A DNA stretch of 64,000 bases, from positions 496,001 to 560,000 of the forward strand of contig CAVOWP010000007.1 in the NCBI GenBank assembly GCA_963700185.1, given 5' to 3'. Position numbers and translations under genes: made by a program. Below the pieces are notes generated by a model. It saw nothing but the letters and a program-made list of their open reading frames with translations. It was not told the DNA's origin and did no database searches. The number at the start of each line of letters is the position of its first letter. The first letter of the stretch is position 1. The DNA comes from AP-15 sp963700185. Its GTDB lineage: Bacteria; Pseudomonadota; Alphaproteobacteria; ATCC43930; CGMCC-115725. This document shows, in pieces, positions 27,998 to 36,768 of the stretch.

Positions 27998-28398
27998 CTA
28001 TACCCCGCAGCGGACTGTATCGGCGCTGAAGATGTCTTTACCGATAGTCGCCCGGACCGTCGGATCGCTGGCCCGGACCGTCGGATCGCTGATTTTCCAA
28101 ACCCACCGGCTGTAGAGAAAGTAAATCCCAAAAACGACGTTCGTGGGGACTAGAAACACGCCAACGAACACCAATAGTGGAGAGGCTACAAATCCAACCC
28201 ACTATCCATCGCGATACGCCGCAGCCCAGCATGCGACCAAACCAGGACGATTGGGGAAAATGCATGTCCAGTCTCCAAGAAAACCGCGGCTGTAAAAAAC
28301 AGAAATCCCCCTGCTGGCGGCAAGAATACCAAGGCGAGACCAATAGGCAGACCACTCAGTAGCCAAAAGCCGTCCCACCACGGGCTGCGAATCCACAT
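27998..28398 (-). pseudogene. Membrane protein, frameshifted and truncated
   Basis: The first 70 codons from ATG 28398 (TAATG overlap with the preceding gene's stop) encode two hydrophobic helices: WLLSGLPIGLALVFLPPAG and FLFFTAAVFLETGHAFSPIVL. After LRRIAMDSGLDL a stop occurs. One frame over, near 28195, GFVASPLLVFVGVFLVPTNVVFGIYFLYSRWVWKIS continues as a third helix, then an imperfect ASDPTVR duplication, and ends at TAG 27998. I recognise the hydrophobic pattern but not a named family. Context says it was the third gene of the operon with the two secreted proteins upstream. Confidence 0.6.
28051..28092. repeat. 21-bp tandem repeat
   Basis: Two consecutive copies of CCCGGACCGTCGGATCGCTG plus one variable base (28051-28071, 28072-28092). 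The unit length is a multiple of three and, on the minus strand, duplicates the peptide ASDPTVR without changing frame. Confidence 0.85.
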
Positions 28399-29363
28399 TA
28401 CGGTGCTCCGGTCAGCACCGGCTCGTTACACGGGTGCCCCGGCTGGTTGAGCGGGCCTTGCCAACCGGGGCACGTCCAAATCCTCACGCTCTTAACCAGC
28501 GTGTCCAGCGGCGCTGACGGGGTGTTCCCCGGTATGATGCCGGCGTCTAAAATGGGGTAACGCCTCTGATTATATGTCGCCGCAGGATCTCCGGCGGAGC
28601 CTCCGCAGACTTGAAGCACCCCGTCGATATATTCGCACAACTCAGTGTTGGCGTTGCCATCTTGAGTTACCCTTACGGCTATCGTATGATATACCGTAGG
28701 ATCGAGCGTGAGATGCGGCGGCCCAAACCCAGCGATATAAGCTGAGCCTGCTCCATAATAGCCGTGAATGGTCACGTTATTCTGGTTGCTTCCCGTACCG
28801 TAGATTTCGGGATTATCGTACTCTTGAAATGCCGTTGACGTATTCTGCCCTGTATCACTCCATGACCACCACGCAGCAACCTCAGTTCCGTTTGGATTGT
28901 TGTTCAGCCCGCTGGCCGATACCCTGAAGGTTGCTTCCCAATAAGCGCCGTTTGGAAAGTCGATGCCTTGTGTAGCACCATTGTCCGCATTCAACGTCGA
29001 GATCGCCGTTCCAAGACCAGCAGGCGCGTCACCTGGTTGCATCCGTAAATCTAAAACTTGGACGCCGCCGTCATTGACCATGCTGACGCGAGCGCACGGG
29101 GCGGTTGCTCTACCAGCTAACCCAATGAGCCACATTTTCGGCGACGATGCGCCCGCGCAATTCAGCCAGTTCGACAGGGTTGTGTAGAACGGCTGCGTAA
29201 AATCGGCTTCAAAGGCCAGCGTAGTGTACCCGGCGGCCTGCGCCCCGGCTGGAACCTGTAGCCCGGCCGGGACGACTTGCACCGATAAACTGGCACTGGG
29301 GTTGCCGGCATATGCGAGACTTGGTACCAGCAACGCGGCCGTGAAGAATAGCCCCTTGATCAT
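28398..29363 (-). CDS. Secreted jelly-roll (concanavalin/GH16-like) protein
   Basis: A 321-residue exported protein. A Sec signal peptide (MIKGLFFTAALLVPSLAYAG) is followed by beta-rich sequence. ADFTQPFYTTLSNWLNC, GAYWEATFRVSASGLNNNPNGTEVAAWWSW, FQEYDNPEIYG, VTIHGYYG and TVYHTIAVRVTQDGNANTELCEYIDGVLQVC follow the order of strands in concanavalin-like glycoside-binding folds. The usual GH16 ExDxxE catalytic motif is not evident, so it may bind rather than cut glycan. Its ATG overlaps the stop of the proline-rich protein gene (29360-29363), and its TAA overlaps the ATG of the membrane protein. Probably acts in the periplasm or outside the cell on the same polysaccharide. Confidence 0.6.
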   Translation of the reverse strand: MIKGLFFTAALLVPSLAYAGNPSASLSVQVVPAGLQVPAGAQAAGYTTLAFEADFTQPFYTTLSNWLNCAGASSPKMWLIGLAGRATAPCARVSMVNDGGVQVLDLRMQPGDAPAGLGTAISTLNADNGATQGIDFPNGAYWEATFRVSASGLNNNPNGTEVAAWWSWSDTGQNTSTAFQEYDNPEIYGTGSNQNNVTIHGYYGAGSAYIAGFGPPHLTLDPTVYHTIAVRVTQDGNANTELCEYIDGVLQVCGGSAGDPAATYNQRRYPILDAGIIPGNTPSAPLDTLVKSVRIWTCPGWQGPLNQPGHPCNEPVLTGAP

Positions 29364-30373
29364 ATCGAAAACTCCATGGAAAGCGCTTGGCTTCCCTGCG
29401 AGGCGGTTATTACTGTCGATCGGGTGCCGTCATCGCTCGATGCAACGGCACGCGCGGTAACGATATTTAGCCCCGATATCGCAAAAAAACCGGTGTCGCT
29501 GCTCGTCAACGTTCCTTGGAATTGTGAGCCGTCCGACATCGTGACGTTGGCCGTCGCAATCACGGTCCCGGCAGTCGCATTGTCGGGTATTGTAGGGCTG
29601 GCGGGAGATAGGGTGATCGCGGTGGGAGTGGCTACGCTTTGGCTGTTGACCACGAACGGAGCTGTGGCGAGCAAGGTCAACGTCGAGACGCCGTTGTCGG
29701 CGTAAAACCGAGCTTCGTAATTTCCGGTAGCGCTCGGCGCAAGCAATGATAGGGTCGCAGAGGTCACGCCCGGAGTGCCAGCCGGCGGCCGCTGCGTCGT
29801 GCCCGTTACAAGATAGGCGTATTCGGTTTCGGTATTCTGCGGCTGATTTGGTGTCGCGATACCTACCCAATCCGTTCGGTCTCCCGGCCCGCCAGCAACA
29901 ACTATAGACATAGCTGTGTTAGGCGCCACTATCGCGCCGCTTTTTAAACCGTTGACTGCAATGGTCGGAGCTGGCGGTGGTGGCGGCGGTGCCGGTGGCG
30001 GCGGCGGTGGTGGCGGCGGTGCCGGTGGCGGCGGCGGCGGTGGTGGTGCCGGCGGCGGCGGTGGCGGTGGTGCCGGCGGCGGCGGTGGCGGTGGTGCCAT
30101 GACAACGCTGATGTTAAATACGGCGCTGCCGATGAAACCGGTGGCCAGCCCGAGTGCGCGAACCCGCACGGAGTAAATGCCGGGCGAAATCGACCCGCTA
30201 AATGCCGTAACCAGGTTGTTCCCGGCGACAGCGAAAAATCCACCGGAATTTTTCGCCAGTATGAAAGTGCAAGGTATTATCGTGCCCGAGGCGTCATAAG
30301 CGGTCAACACGCCGATAATAGTGGCACTAGGTGCGTTATTCTTCACGATTAAATTGCTAATTTGGATCGTCAT
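29360..30373 (-). CDS. Proline-rich linker protein with two cadherin/Ig-like domains
   Basis: A 337-residue protein in three parts. Residues 1-90 form a small beta domain (ILAKNSGGFFAVAGNNLVTA, ISPGIYSVRVRALG). Residues about 92-135 are almost only Pro with single Ala spacers every seven to ten residues. Residues about 137-337 hold at least two further beta-sandwich repeats (GPGDRTDWVGIATP, TGNYEARFYADNG, FFAISGLNIVTARAVA). No signal peptide is visible, although the partner gene has one; the start may be misplaced or export may be unconventional. A purine-rich GAGAG precedes ATG 30373. The stiff Pro rod would hold binding domains apart at a surface. No catalytic motif was seen. Confidence 0.65.
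   Translation of the reverse strand: MTIQISNLIVKNNAPSATIIGVLTAYDASGTIIPCTFILAKNSGGFFAVAGNNLVTAFSGSISPGIYSVRVRALGLATGFIGSAVFNISVVMAPPPPPPPAPPPPPPPAPPPPPPPPAPPPPPPPPPAPPPPPPAPTIAVNGLKSGAIVAPNTAMSIVVAGGPGDRTDWVGIATPNQPQNTETEYAYLVTGTTQRPPAGTPGVTSATLSLLAPSATGNYEARFYADNGVSTLTLLATAPFVVNSQSVATPTAITLSPASPTIPDNATAGTVIATANVTMSDGSQFQGTLTSSDTGFFAISGLNIVTARAVASSDDGTRSTVITASQGSQALSMEFSI
29965..30100. repeat. Low-complexity GGTGGC/GGCGGT tract
   Basis: About 135 bases made of GGC/GGT/GCC triplets on the plus strand, encoding the Pro-Ala rod on the minus strand. Sub-blocks such as GGTGCCGGTGGCGGCGG recur several times. The tract is prone to slippage, so its length may vary between strains. Confidence 0.9.
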
Positions 30374-31053
30374 GTAGCGGCTCTCTGGGCGTTAATGGGG
30401 CGAATTATCAGATGCACGGCTCACTCCAATCACAGTTTGAAAAGTATCTTGCATTGACAACAATAATGCCAATATCATACTATATCCAGTTTCTGTTGTC
30501 AATAGCGCACTCGCCGGACCCTGATAAGGCTCGGGTGGCGGCAACGCTGATCATGGGTATCTGCCGGAGACACGAGGGTCAGGCGGTGCGAAAGGCAGCC
30601 GGACCAAGCTTTACACTAACGGATCCCGGCGGACGGTGTGCGCGGTCCACCCTGATCGGCCGACGCGGTTTGTCGCCGCGCTCCTACAACGCTACCGTGT
30701 CATTCGAGAAGTTCCACACGGCCGACAACCGTAGACGATTTGCTGCTCCTACACAAAGTGTACAGCATGGCGGTGCCGATGGACCTTCGCGTCGCCCTCC
30801 TTCCCTTCGCACCGTTTGCCCATTATGTGTTCCGGCGATGACGCTACGAGGGGGGAATACCCCTGGAATACGCCTGCCTCACGCTTGAGATCACCGAGTT
30901 TCGGATCAGACGAAGAGTTTTCACCCACTGTCGTGGCGCTGGATGGTCGAACAACTTTCGCCTGGTTCGGCCGTTACCTGGAGAAAGACTTCGGGGCTAC
31001 CATCGCCAGTCCATTTGATACTGGCACCCCTCTTATCAACACTACAGCAGGTG
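30374..31053. other. Intergenic region with an AT-rich island
   Basis: About 680 bases between two minus-strand genes. Positions about 30,430-30,500 are AT-rich and could hold the promoter of the secreted-protein operon. A TTGACA (30454-30459) and TACTAT (30478-30483) pair lies on the plus strand but drives no gene I can support. Several short open frames here look random. Confidence 0.35.
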
Positions 31054-32328
31054 CTACAACCCGTGTGCTTCGTAGTCGGATACCCAGGGACTCCCGGATT
31101 TGGGAAGATCGCGGGCCTCAGCCTGGAAGACCGGCTCTCGTCGGGGCGCAGCAGAATGATATTCGAGAACGTAGAGAAAAAACGAACCGTAAAGAATCTG
31201 TGTTCCAAGCACGAGTGTTGTGCCGCTGATGATGACCAACCGCATGGCCTTGCCGCCGACGAGCGGTCCGAAGCCTACACCGGACCATTCAGAGATAGCG
31301 CCGAAGAACGCGACCAGCCCCAGCAAAATGAGGGCTATCCCCACTGCCAACCCACGCTCTAACGGCATCGCCTGTCGGAGTCTCTCAAAGTTGGTATGGC
31401 GCAGCAGCAGGCCGCGTCGAATCGCAATCGTGTTTGCGAATATCCAAAACAGCATGGCCTCAAAGCCGACATTAATTGCGGCCGCAGTAAGCACCATTGA
31501 GCGCTCGGACAGAGCGAGGCGCCCGACGGCGACGTCTCCGGTGAACAGAATGAGAGTCCCGGCCAGTCCTAGCAGAAAAATTGTCGCGCCCGGGTAGAGG
31601 AACAACCATCGCGGGCTTAACACGAGGAGGAGACGTAGATGCCGCCAGCCATCGCGCCAGCTACGCAGATGCGGCGGACGATTTCGGCCGTCCGGCGATA
31701 GCGTTGTCGGGACCTCGGCGATTCTTAGGTTGGAAATGGTAGCCTTCACGACCATTTCCGAAGCGAATTCCATTCCTGGCGCCTGTAGATCCAGACCGAG
31801 GATCGCGTCTCGGTCAAAGCCGCGCAGTCCACAATGAAAGTCGCCGCACGCGCTGCCAAAGAAAAGTCGTCCGATGGCGGTAAGAACAGGATTGCCGAGA
31901 TATCGGTGCAACGGGGGCATCGCTCCTCGTTTAATGCCACCGCGAAACCGGTTGCCCATTACCAGCTGACATCCCTCTCTCAGTTTCGAAAGATAGGGAT
32001 CTAGGTCGCTAAAGTCATAGCTGTCGTCAGAGTCACCCATGATCACAAACTTGCCACGCGCAGCCTCGATGCCCGTGCGCAGTGCGCTCCCGTATCCTCT
32101 TGCCGCCGCCGACACCACACGGGCACCGAGGCCCAGAGCGATTGCTTGCGAACCGTCGGTGCTGCCATTGTCGGCGATGATCACCTCGCCCTTTATGTGG
32201 TGCAGATCAAGAAAGTCGAGTGCCTTCCTTACGCATGTGCTCACGGTGCGCGCTTCGTTAAGGCATGGCATGACAATCGACAACTCCACCGCGACGTCCT
32301 CGGTTGTTTTCGCACCAAACTCCAACAT
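31054..32328 (-). CDS. Polyprenyl-phosphate glycosyltransferase (GT2) with C-terminal membrane domain
   Basis: A 424-residue protein. Residues about 15-235 form a DPM-like GT2: ELSIVMPCLNEARTVSTCV, IIADNGSTDGS, FVIMGDSDDSYDFSDLDPYL and GDFHCGLRGFDRDAI. Four hydrophobic helices follow (FLYPGATIFLLGLAGTLILF, AINVGFEAMLFWIFANTIAI, GLAVGIALILLGLVAFFGAI, LVIISGTTLVLGTQILYGSFFLYVL). It probably makes an undecaprenyl- or dolichyl-phosphate sugar. ATG 32328 is preferred over GTG 32334 because GAGG lies six bases upstream. It forms no operon. An imperfect neighbour fragment at 32600-32812 may be a flippase relic. Confidence 0.87.
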   Translation of the reverse strand: MLEFGAKTTEDVAVELSIVMPCLNEARTVSTCVRKALDFLDLHHIKGEVIIADNGSTDGSQAIALGLGARVVSAAARGYGSALRTGIEAARGKFVIMGDSDDSYDFSDLDPYLSKLREGCQLVMGNRFRGGIKRGAMPPLHRYLGNPVLTAIGRLFFGSACGDFHCGLRGFDRDAILGLDLQAPGMEFASEMVVKATISNLRIAEVPTTLSPDGRNRPPHLRSWRDGWRHLRLLLVLSPRWLFLYPGATIFLLGLAGTLILFTGDVAVGRLALSERSMVLTAAAINVGFEAMLFWIFANTIAIRRGLLLRHTNFERLRQAMPLERGLAVGIALILLGLVAFFGAISEWSGVGFGPLVGGKAMRLVIISGTTLVLGTQILYGSFFLYVLEYHSAAPRREPVFQAEARDLPKSGSPWVSDYEAHGL

Positions 32329-32841
32329 TCGCACCTCGCCGGCCGCGCTGATGATTACGGGATTTCACAACACCCGCGGTAACTGTTATCGATCCATGAT
32401 AGCACCGCAGGGCCGACCATTGATATCTCCTTTAGATGTCATGCTTTATCGGCCACCGTCCAGAATCAGAAAACGCTTTCTGCCTCGATGGGATTTTGTG
32501 GCCGCTCATTGACTACAGCGCAGCCGGATCAGGCTTGAGCTACTAACGTCGATGCAAAATTGGTGAGCTTCCTCAGTTTGGTGATCTTCAGAATAGCGCT
32601 TGCAGTCGGGGCAAGTTATCTTAAAAGCAGGTCGGGCTCGCGATCCGTGGGCCGCTCGTGATAATGTAATCGTATGGGCTCTCGCACGTTCTACACGTGC
32701 CGTCGGTATCCGTGGTGTGTGTGCAGATAAACCGCTGCTTTGGGTCGGTCTCTCGCTAATTCTGGCAGGAATTATCGTGACCCAATACGCTTTCAATTTC
32801 GGGTTGATTTAGCAGGGCAGGACAAGACGGACGCGCGAGCT
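32329..32841. other. Intergenic region with a possible EamA-type fragment
   Basis: About 510 bases. On the plus strand 32600-32812 encodes QSGQVILKAG at one end and LLWVGLSLILAGIIVTQY at the other. Both recall small EamA/ArnE-type flippases, but the middle is not hydrophobic. It is too short and uneven to call as a gene; a deletion remnant is possible. Confidence 0.3.
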
Positions 32842-33594
32842 ATGCACAACATCAAAAGCAAACGGGGTAACAGGATAGCGATTAACGCGCAATTCAATAT
32901 AGCGAAAGCTGAGTCTCTCGCGGTAAGGATCGCCGGCTATCAGCGGCGGAAAATGTTCGAGAGCTTCATAAGTGGTATGGAGATCGGAGAGGCCGACACA
33001 ATTCTTGATTTGGGCGTCACGAGCGACCGAAATTACAATCACTCGAACTATCTTGAAGCCTGGTATCAGCATAAGAGCCGAATTACAGGTATCGGCGTTG
33101 ATAACGCGGCATGGGTTGAATTGGAGTACCCGGGCGTTAGCTTTATCAGAGCAGATGGGCGCGATCTGCCTTTTGCGAATGATACGTTTGATTACATTCA
33201 CTCAAGCGCGGTTCTTGAGCATGTTGGCAGCCGGAACCAGCAGACCCGATTTCTCCGAGAAGCATGGCGCGTGGCTCGCAAAGGAGTGTTTGTCACGACG
33301 CCCAATCGCTGGTTCCCGATGGAATTTCACACCGTGCTACCGTTCATCCATTGGTTGCCGGTATCGTTCTATCGCAAATTGCTCCTATCGTTGGGCTACG
33401 GGTTCTTTGCCGACGAGAACAACCTGAGTTTGTTATCACGCCGTAGCCTCTCGCAGACGGCGAGGGCCGCAGGTATAGAACGGTTCGGAATCGGATCGGT
33501 CTCGTTGCTTGGATTGCCCACTAACCTTTTGTTGATTGCTCGCAAGCCCGCCCGACAGAATCATCCGGAACCAAGAAGCGGACCCCGAAATTAG
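32842..33594 (+). CDS. SAM-dependent methyltransferase (type 11-like)
   Basis: A protein of about 250 residues. TILDLGVTSDRN occupies the place of motif I, GIGVDNAAWVELEYPG motif II, FIRADGRDLPFANDTFDYIHSSAVLEHVG the acidic loop and motif IV, and REAWRVARKGVFVTTPNRWFPMEFHT the following strands. The glycine pattern in motif I is less rich than usual (DLGVTSD), but this variant is common in polysaccharide-locus methyltransferases. I chose the ATG at 32842; the open frame extends to 32740 and the first residues may be longer. It probably methylates a sugar hydroxyl or a lipid-linked intermediate. It is flanked by non-coding DNA on both sides. Confidence 0.8.
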   Translation: MHNIKSKRGNRIAINAQFNIAKAESLAVRIAGYQRRKMFESFISGMEIGEADTILDLGVTSDRNYNHSNYLEAWYQHKSRITGIGVDNAAWVELEYPGVSFIRADGRDLPFANDTFDYIHSSAVLEHVGSRNQQTRFLREAWRVARKGVFVTTPNRWFPMEFHTVLPFIHWLPVSFYRKLLLSLGYGFFADENNLSLLSRRSLSQTARAAGIERFGIGSVSLLGLPTNLLLIARKPARQNHPEPRSGPRN

Positions 33595-34287
33595 GACTAG
33601 GGCTAAGACTGGTTTCCGATCAGATGGCGTAGCCGGCGTTTTTGAAGCCTTCACGCGCGATGACAACACCTACGCATATTTTGGGATATTTCGCGTGCTG
33701 CTGCGGCTGCTGGCTATACCCTTCACCAAGATTGCGCAGGCGGACCGGTACGCGTTTCCTGTCTGACCGCGGTGATCAGCTTCGTGGCCCTCCAGCTGCG
33801 GATGCTGCTGATCGTCCATTTGCCCGCAGCAAGTCGCAGGTGTCACTCGCCGTGATGGCCGCGTGGCGACGGCAGTTAGCGCACTGAACCAAACGGATGG
33901 TACAGGGCAGCGGTCAAGTTTATCGCACTATATCATTAAAGTACGTATTTGTCAAGATAGCATCCGTCATTGACGGATACGCGCCAAAAGTACGGCATGT
34001 CATAATCAGCGACGAGAACCGACGCAATTTTGACAATTCGCCAATGGACATTTCCGTCCGTTTAATCGCGAAGATGGCTCTCGAGATGGATGCCGTTACT
34101 GCACCTCCGGCCGGCTTGCACGGCGTCGGGAGCATGTGCTTTAGGATTCGACAGACTTAGTCGAACACAACGTCGTTTAGCAGCCACGAAGGGGGCGCAA
34201 ACGGGGGCTGCTCGCAGCACCCAACGCATTCGAAAATCATTAAATTCGGCGCCAGCCCGAATTGTAGCCGGTATCGCCCCACCCCCT
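33595..34287. other. Intergenic region
   Basis: About 690 bases between convergent genes. A minus-strand segment near 33610-33660 reads VVIAREGFKNAGYAI and then a stop, perhaps the end of a lost gene. I cannot name it. No RNA or terminator is convincing. Confidence 0.35.
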
Positions 34288-35949
34288 CTAGCGTAATTCC
34301 TTTCTAACCATCAGCGCCTTGAGCTGCTCGAGCGGGATCACAGGTGCGGCAACGCTAAGCGAAGCGACCGGACGCCGAGCATAAACATGCAGGGATTCCG
34401 CAAGGACCATACCGTCCCAGGTTTGCGGATACGACCCAATGAGCTCCCATTGGTCACCTCGACCGGCGACAAGATTTCTCAAGCGCCCGTGATAAGGACG
34501 TTGCTGCTCAGGCGGAACACGATCGTCGATAACGACGATTGTGACAGGAAGCTCGTCAAGGAGCGCGGCCAGTTTTTCTGGCGTGTCGAAGCGATCCTCG
34601 GTATTGCTCCAGAGCCAGTCCCCCCCTGCTAGGATTGTCTTGCCCCGCAGGACATAGCTTCTTGGGCGGCGCTCCTGGAGAGCGACCGCCGCCACCAAAC
34701 AACCTTCACCGGTGGAGCCCGAGGAAACCAGCCAAACCTGGGGCGCATCGAAAACCCGCGCCTCCACATCGCGGACGAGAGTGGCGTAACCCTCGTTTTT
34801 CAGCTGTAGTGGAAGCGCAAAGCTCTCCGTGTAGAAGACAGCAATCAAGGCGAGGGATAAGCCGACCGCGACAACCCCCACTGATCGGCGGGGACTGAAA
34901 CGCCGCGCGACGGCATCGATCCCGGCCGCAGAGAAGAGGACGATCGAGGGTACCACTGTTACCATATAGCGGGTATCAGCCCCCGTCGGAATAATGCAAT
35001 GTAGCAGGAACGTCGCCGCTGCCAACCCAGCCAACGCGGCCCATTCAGTCGCCTGTTCGGTTCGACCGATTATTTGCGCGCGCGTCGTCCACAGCCCGAT
35101 CGATGCAAAAAGGAGGACGGCGAACCCTAATGCAGCATAAATGGATCGACCGAAATCCGGCGCCTGCGTCCAAAAACGAGAACCGCCGGCCAACAGACCG
35201 TCCTGCGCCATATGAAGTGTGAGGACGTACCAAGGCACGCAAAAGACCAATACCGGGACTGCCGCGAGCCAGAACCCCTGCCGCCTCAGCAGGTCCCACC
35301 TGTTGGTGAGCGCGATCGTTATCCCGGGCACTAAACCGAGGGCCCAGGCGTTGGCATGGGTCAGGATGGCCACGGCCGCAATCGCACCAAAAGCAAGGCC
35401 GTCACCAATCCGTCCGGTTCTCGCGAAGCGAGCGAAAAATAACGTGCTGACCAGCATCCCTAGTGTTGAAAGATGCTCGGTCATCACGCGTCCGCTCAAC
35501 TCCTGCACCAGCGGCGATGCGACAAACAGTGCAGCAGCCAATACGCCGGCGCATCGGCCAATTAGACGCTTTCCGGTCAGATAGATAATGCTCGCTGTCG
35601 CGGCGGCCGCGACCGCGATAAACATGAGGGCCGTGGCGCGCGAAGCGTCAAAGATTAGGAACCAGACGCCGAGTGCACCGTAAAAGACCGGCGGCCAATG
35701 ACCGATCGCCACCTTTGGATAATGTAAATAATATTGCTGTGCGAACTGCAAGGGGTGGCGGAAATCCAGACCCGCGATAAAGTCCCGCACCATCAGCGAG
35801 GTAACTACATGGGCCGGCTCGTCCGGATATCCTCCAAAGCCGCTGGCATAGGCGCCGCCTGCCACTTGCAGGGCGACAACCAAGCCTAATAGCACGGCAA
35901 ACGCGACGACCGGCTCGGCCTTACTGAGCAAACGTAGCGGCAGTCTCAC
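34288..35949 (-). CDS. GT39-like membrane glycosyltransferase (PMT/ArnT type)
   Basis: A 553-residue inner-membrane protein. The first helix is followed by a periplasmic loop with GGYPDEPAHVV (residues 39-49), where D43-E44 fit the catalytic acidic pair of GT39/GT-C enzymes. VAIGHWPPVFYGALGVWFLIF is the conserved HxPP-like segment. About ten helices follow, then a soluble tail of about 170 residues (from ESFALPLQLKNEGYATLV) typical of the family. It would take a sugar from a polyprenyl-phosphate donor at the periplasmic face, in line with the GT2-type donor synthases in this locus. The GTG start at 35949 has GAGG upstream. Confidence 0.85.
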   Translation of the reverse strand: MRLPLRLLSKAEPVVAFAVLLGLVVALQVAGGAYASGFGGYPDEPAHVVTSLMVRDFIAGLDFRHPLQFAQQYYLHYPKVAIGHWPPVFYGALGVWFLIFDASRATALMFIAVAAAATASIIYLTGKRLIGRCAGVLAAALFVASPLVQELSGRVMTEHLSTLGMLVSTLFFARFARTGRIGDGLAFGAIAAVAILTHANAWALGLVPGITIALTNRWDLLRRQGFWLAAVPVLVFCVPWYVLTLHMAQDGLLAGGSRFWTQAPDFGRSIYAALGFAVLLFASIGLWTTRAQIIGRTEQATEWAALAGLAAATFLLHCIIPTGADTRYMVTVVPSIVLFSAAGIDAVARRFSPRRSVGVVAVGLSLALIAVFYTESFALPLQLKNEGYATLVRDVEARVFDAPQVWLVSSGSTGEGCLVAAVALQERRPRSYVLRGKTILAGGDWLWSNTEDRFDTPEKLAALLDELPVTIVVIDDRVPPEQQRPYHGRLRNLVAGRGDQWELIGSYPQTWDGMVLAESLHVYARRPVASLSVAAPVIPLEQLKALMVRKELR

Positions 35950-36017
35950 TAGCAGCCTCGATCGGGCTCGCGCGGCCTAAGGTAGTGCTCCCGGCCTGCG
36001 CCCGGATGAGCGAGAGA

Positions 36018-36575
36018 TTAGAAGTAACGCTCTGGAACTCGTATGATATCGTCAGGCTGTATCGATGACAAGATGTCAGCTCGGTGATCCTCGCCGTTTC
36101 GTGTGATGATCACAAAATCCTGATTCGCTCTATAAGTGTAACCATGGGCAGCCGCCACGGCGCTGAGCACTTTCATGCCGCCGACATAGGGGTAACCCCC
36201 GGGGCTCGAAACTTCGCCCAGAATGTAGAAGGGCCGGTATATCAATACCGCCACGCTGGCATGGGGTTGCGTGATGTAGCGGCCCGTCCGCAATTTTTCT
36301 TCAATGTTGGCTTGGACCTGTTCAGGCGTCAGGCCGGCCGCGGGTACCGCGCCGACCATCAGCATTTTGATCGTGCCGTCGTCCTGCACCGAGTATTGGT
36401 TGTTCAGCTCGTCCGCCCCCAGCACTCTGATTTCGAGCCTATCTCCTGGACCAAGGTGATACGTCGACACGTCAGGCTTGACGGCAAGCTCTGGTAAGTT
36501 GCTGCCGGGGGAGCAAGCCTCCAGCGAAAAGAGAGCCATCAGCGCCACCCAGGCGATTCGGATAAACGGCTTCAT
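36018..36575 (-). CDS. Polysaccharide export lipoprotein (short Wza/BexD type)
   Basis: A 185-residue outer-membrane lipoprotein. A signal peptide ends in the lipobox LEAC with Cys21 as the lipidated residue. YHLGPGDRLEIRVLGADELNNQYSV opens the Poly_export domain, and DGTIKMLMVGAVPAAGLTPEQVQANIEEKL continues it. FYILGEVSSPGGYPYVGGMKVLSAVAAAHGYT is an SLBB domain, with VPERYF at the end. It lacks the extra SLBB and helical barrel domains of E. coli Wza, so it is the short form usual in Alphaproteobacteria. A very strong GAGGAGGT lies eight bases before ATG 36575. No Wzc-type co-polymerase is encoded in the window. Confidence 0.9.
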   Translation of the reverse strand: MKPFIRIAWVALMALFSLEACSPGSNLPELAVKPDVSTYHLGPGDRLEIRVLGADELNNQYSVQDDGTIKMLMVGAVPAAGLTPEQVQANIEEKLRTGRYITQPHASVAVLIYRPFYILGEVSSPGGYPYVGGMKVLSAVAAAHGYTYRANQDFVIITRNGEDHRADILSSIQPDDIIRVPERYF

Positions 36576-36625
36576 GCTTTGACCACCTCCTCAGGACCGT
36601 CGGCAGCAGCTCGTGTCCTCATCAT

Positions 36626-36653
36626 AACATAATTGTCGGTATCGAAGTCACAA
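36626..36653 (-). promoter_or_regulatory. Possible promoter of the export lipoprotein gene
   Basis: On the minus strand TTGTGA (36648-36653) and TATGTT (36626-36631) are 16 bases apart, about 50 bases upstream of the lipoprotein ATG. Confidence 0.35.
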
Positions 36654-36768
36654 CAAGACCCGAAGCGCCGCTCGCTCGCACCCCCGCCCTCTTGATCCTC
36701 ACAGGCCAGGTCGGGTAGCAGCCGCGACAGGGGTTGCCAAAAGTTCTTTGATGTATAATGTCGCATCC

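Noticed and set aside
29965..30100. Regular GGC/GGT pattern considered as a CRISPR-like or non-coding repeat array
   Set aside because: It has no spacers and lies in the frame of a coding gene as a Pro-Ala rod.
32600..32812. Possible small EamA/ArnE-type flippase
   Set aside because: Only the two ends resemble the family; the middle is not hydrophobic and the length is too short.
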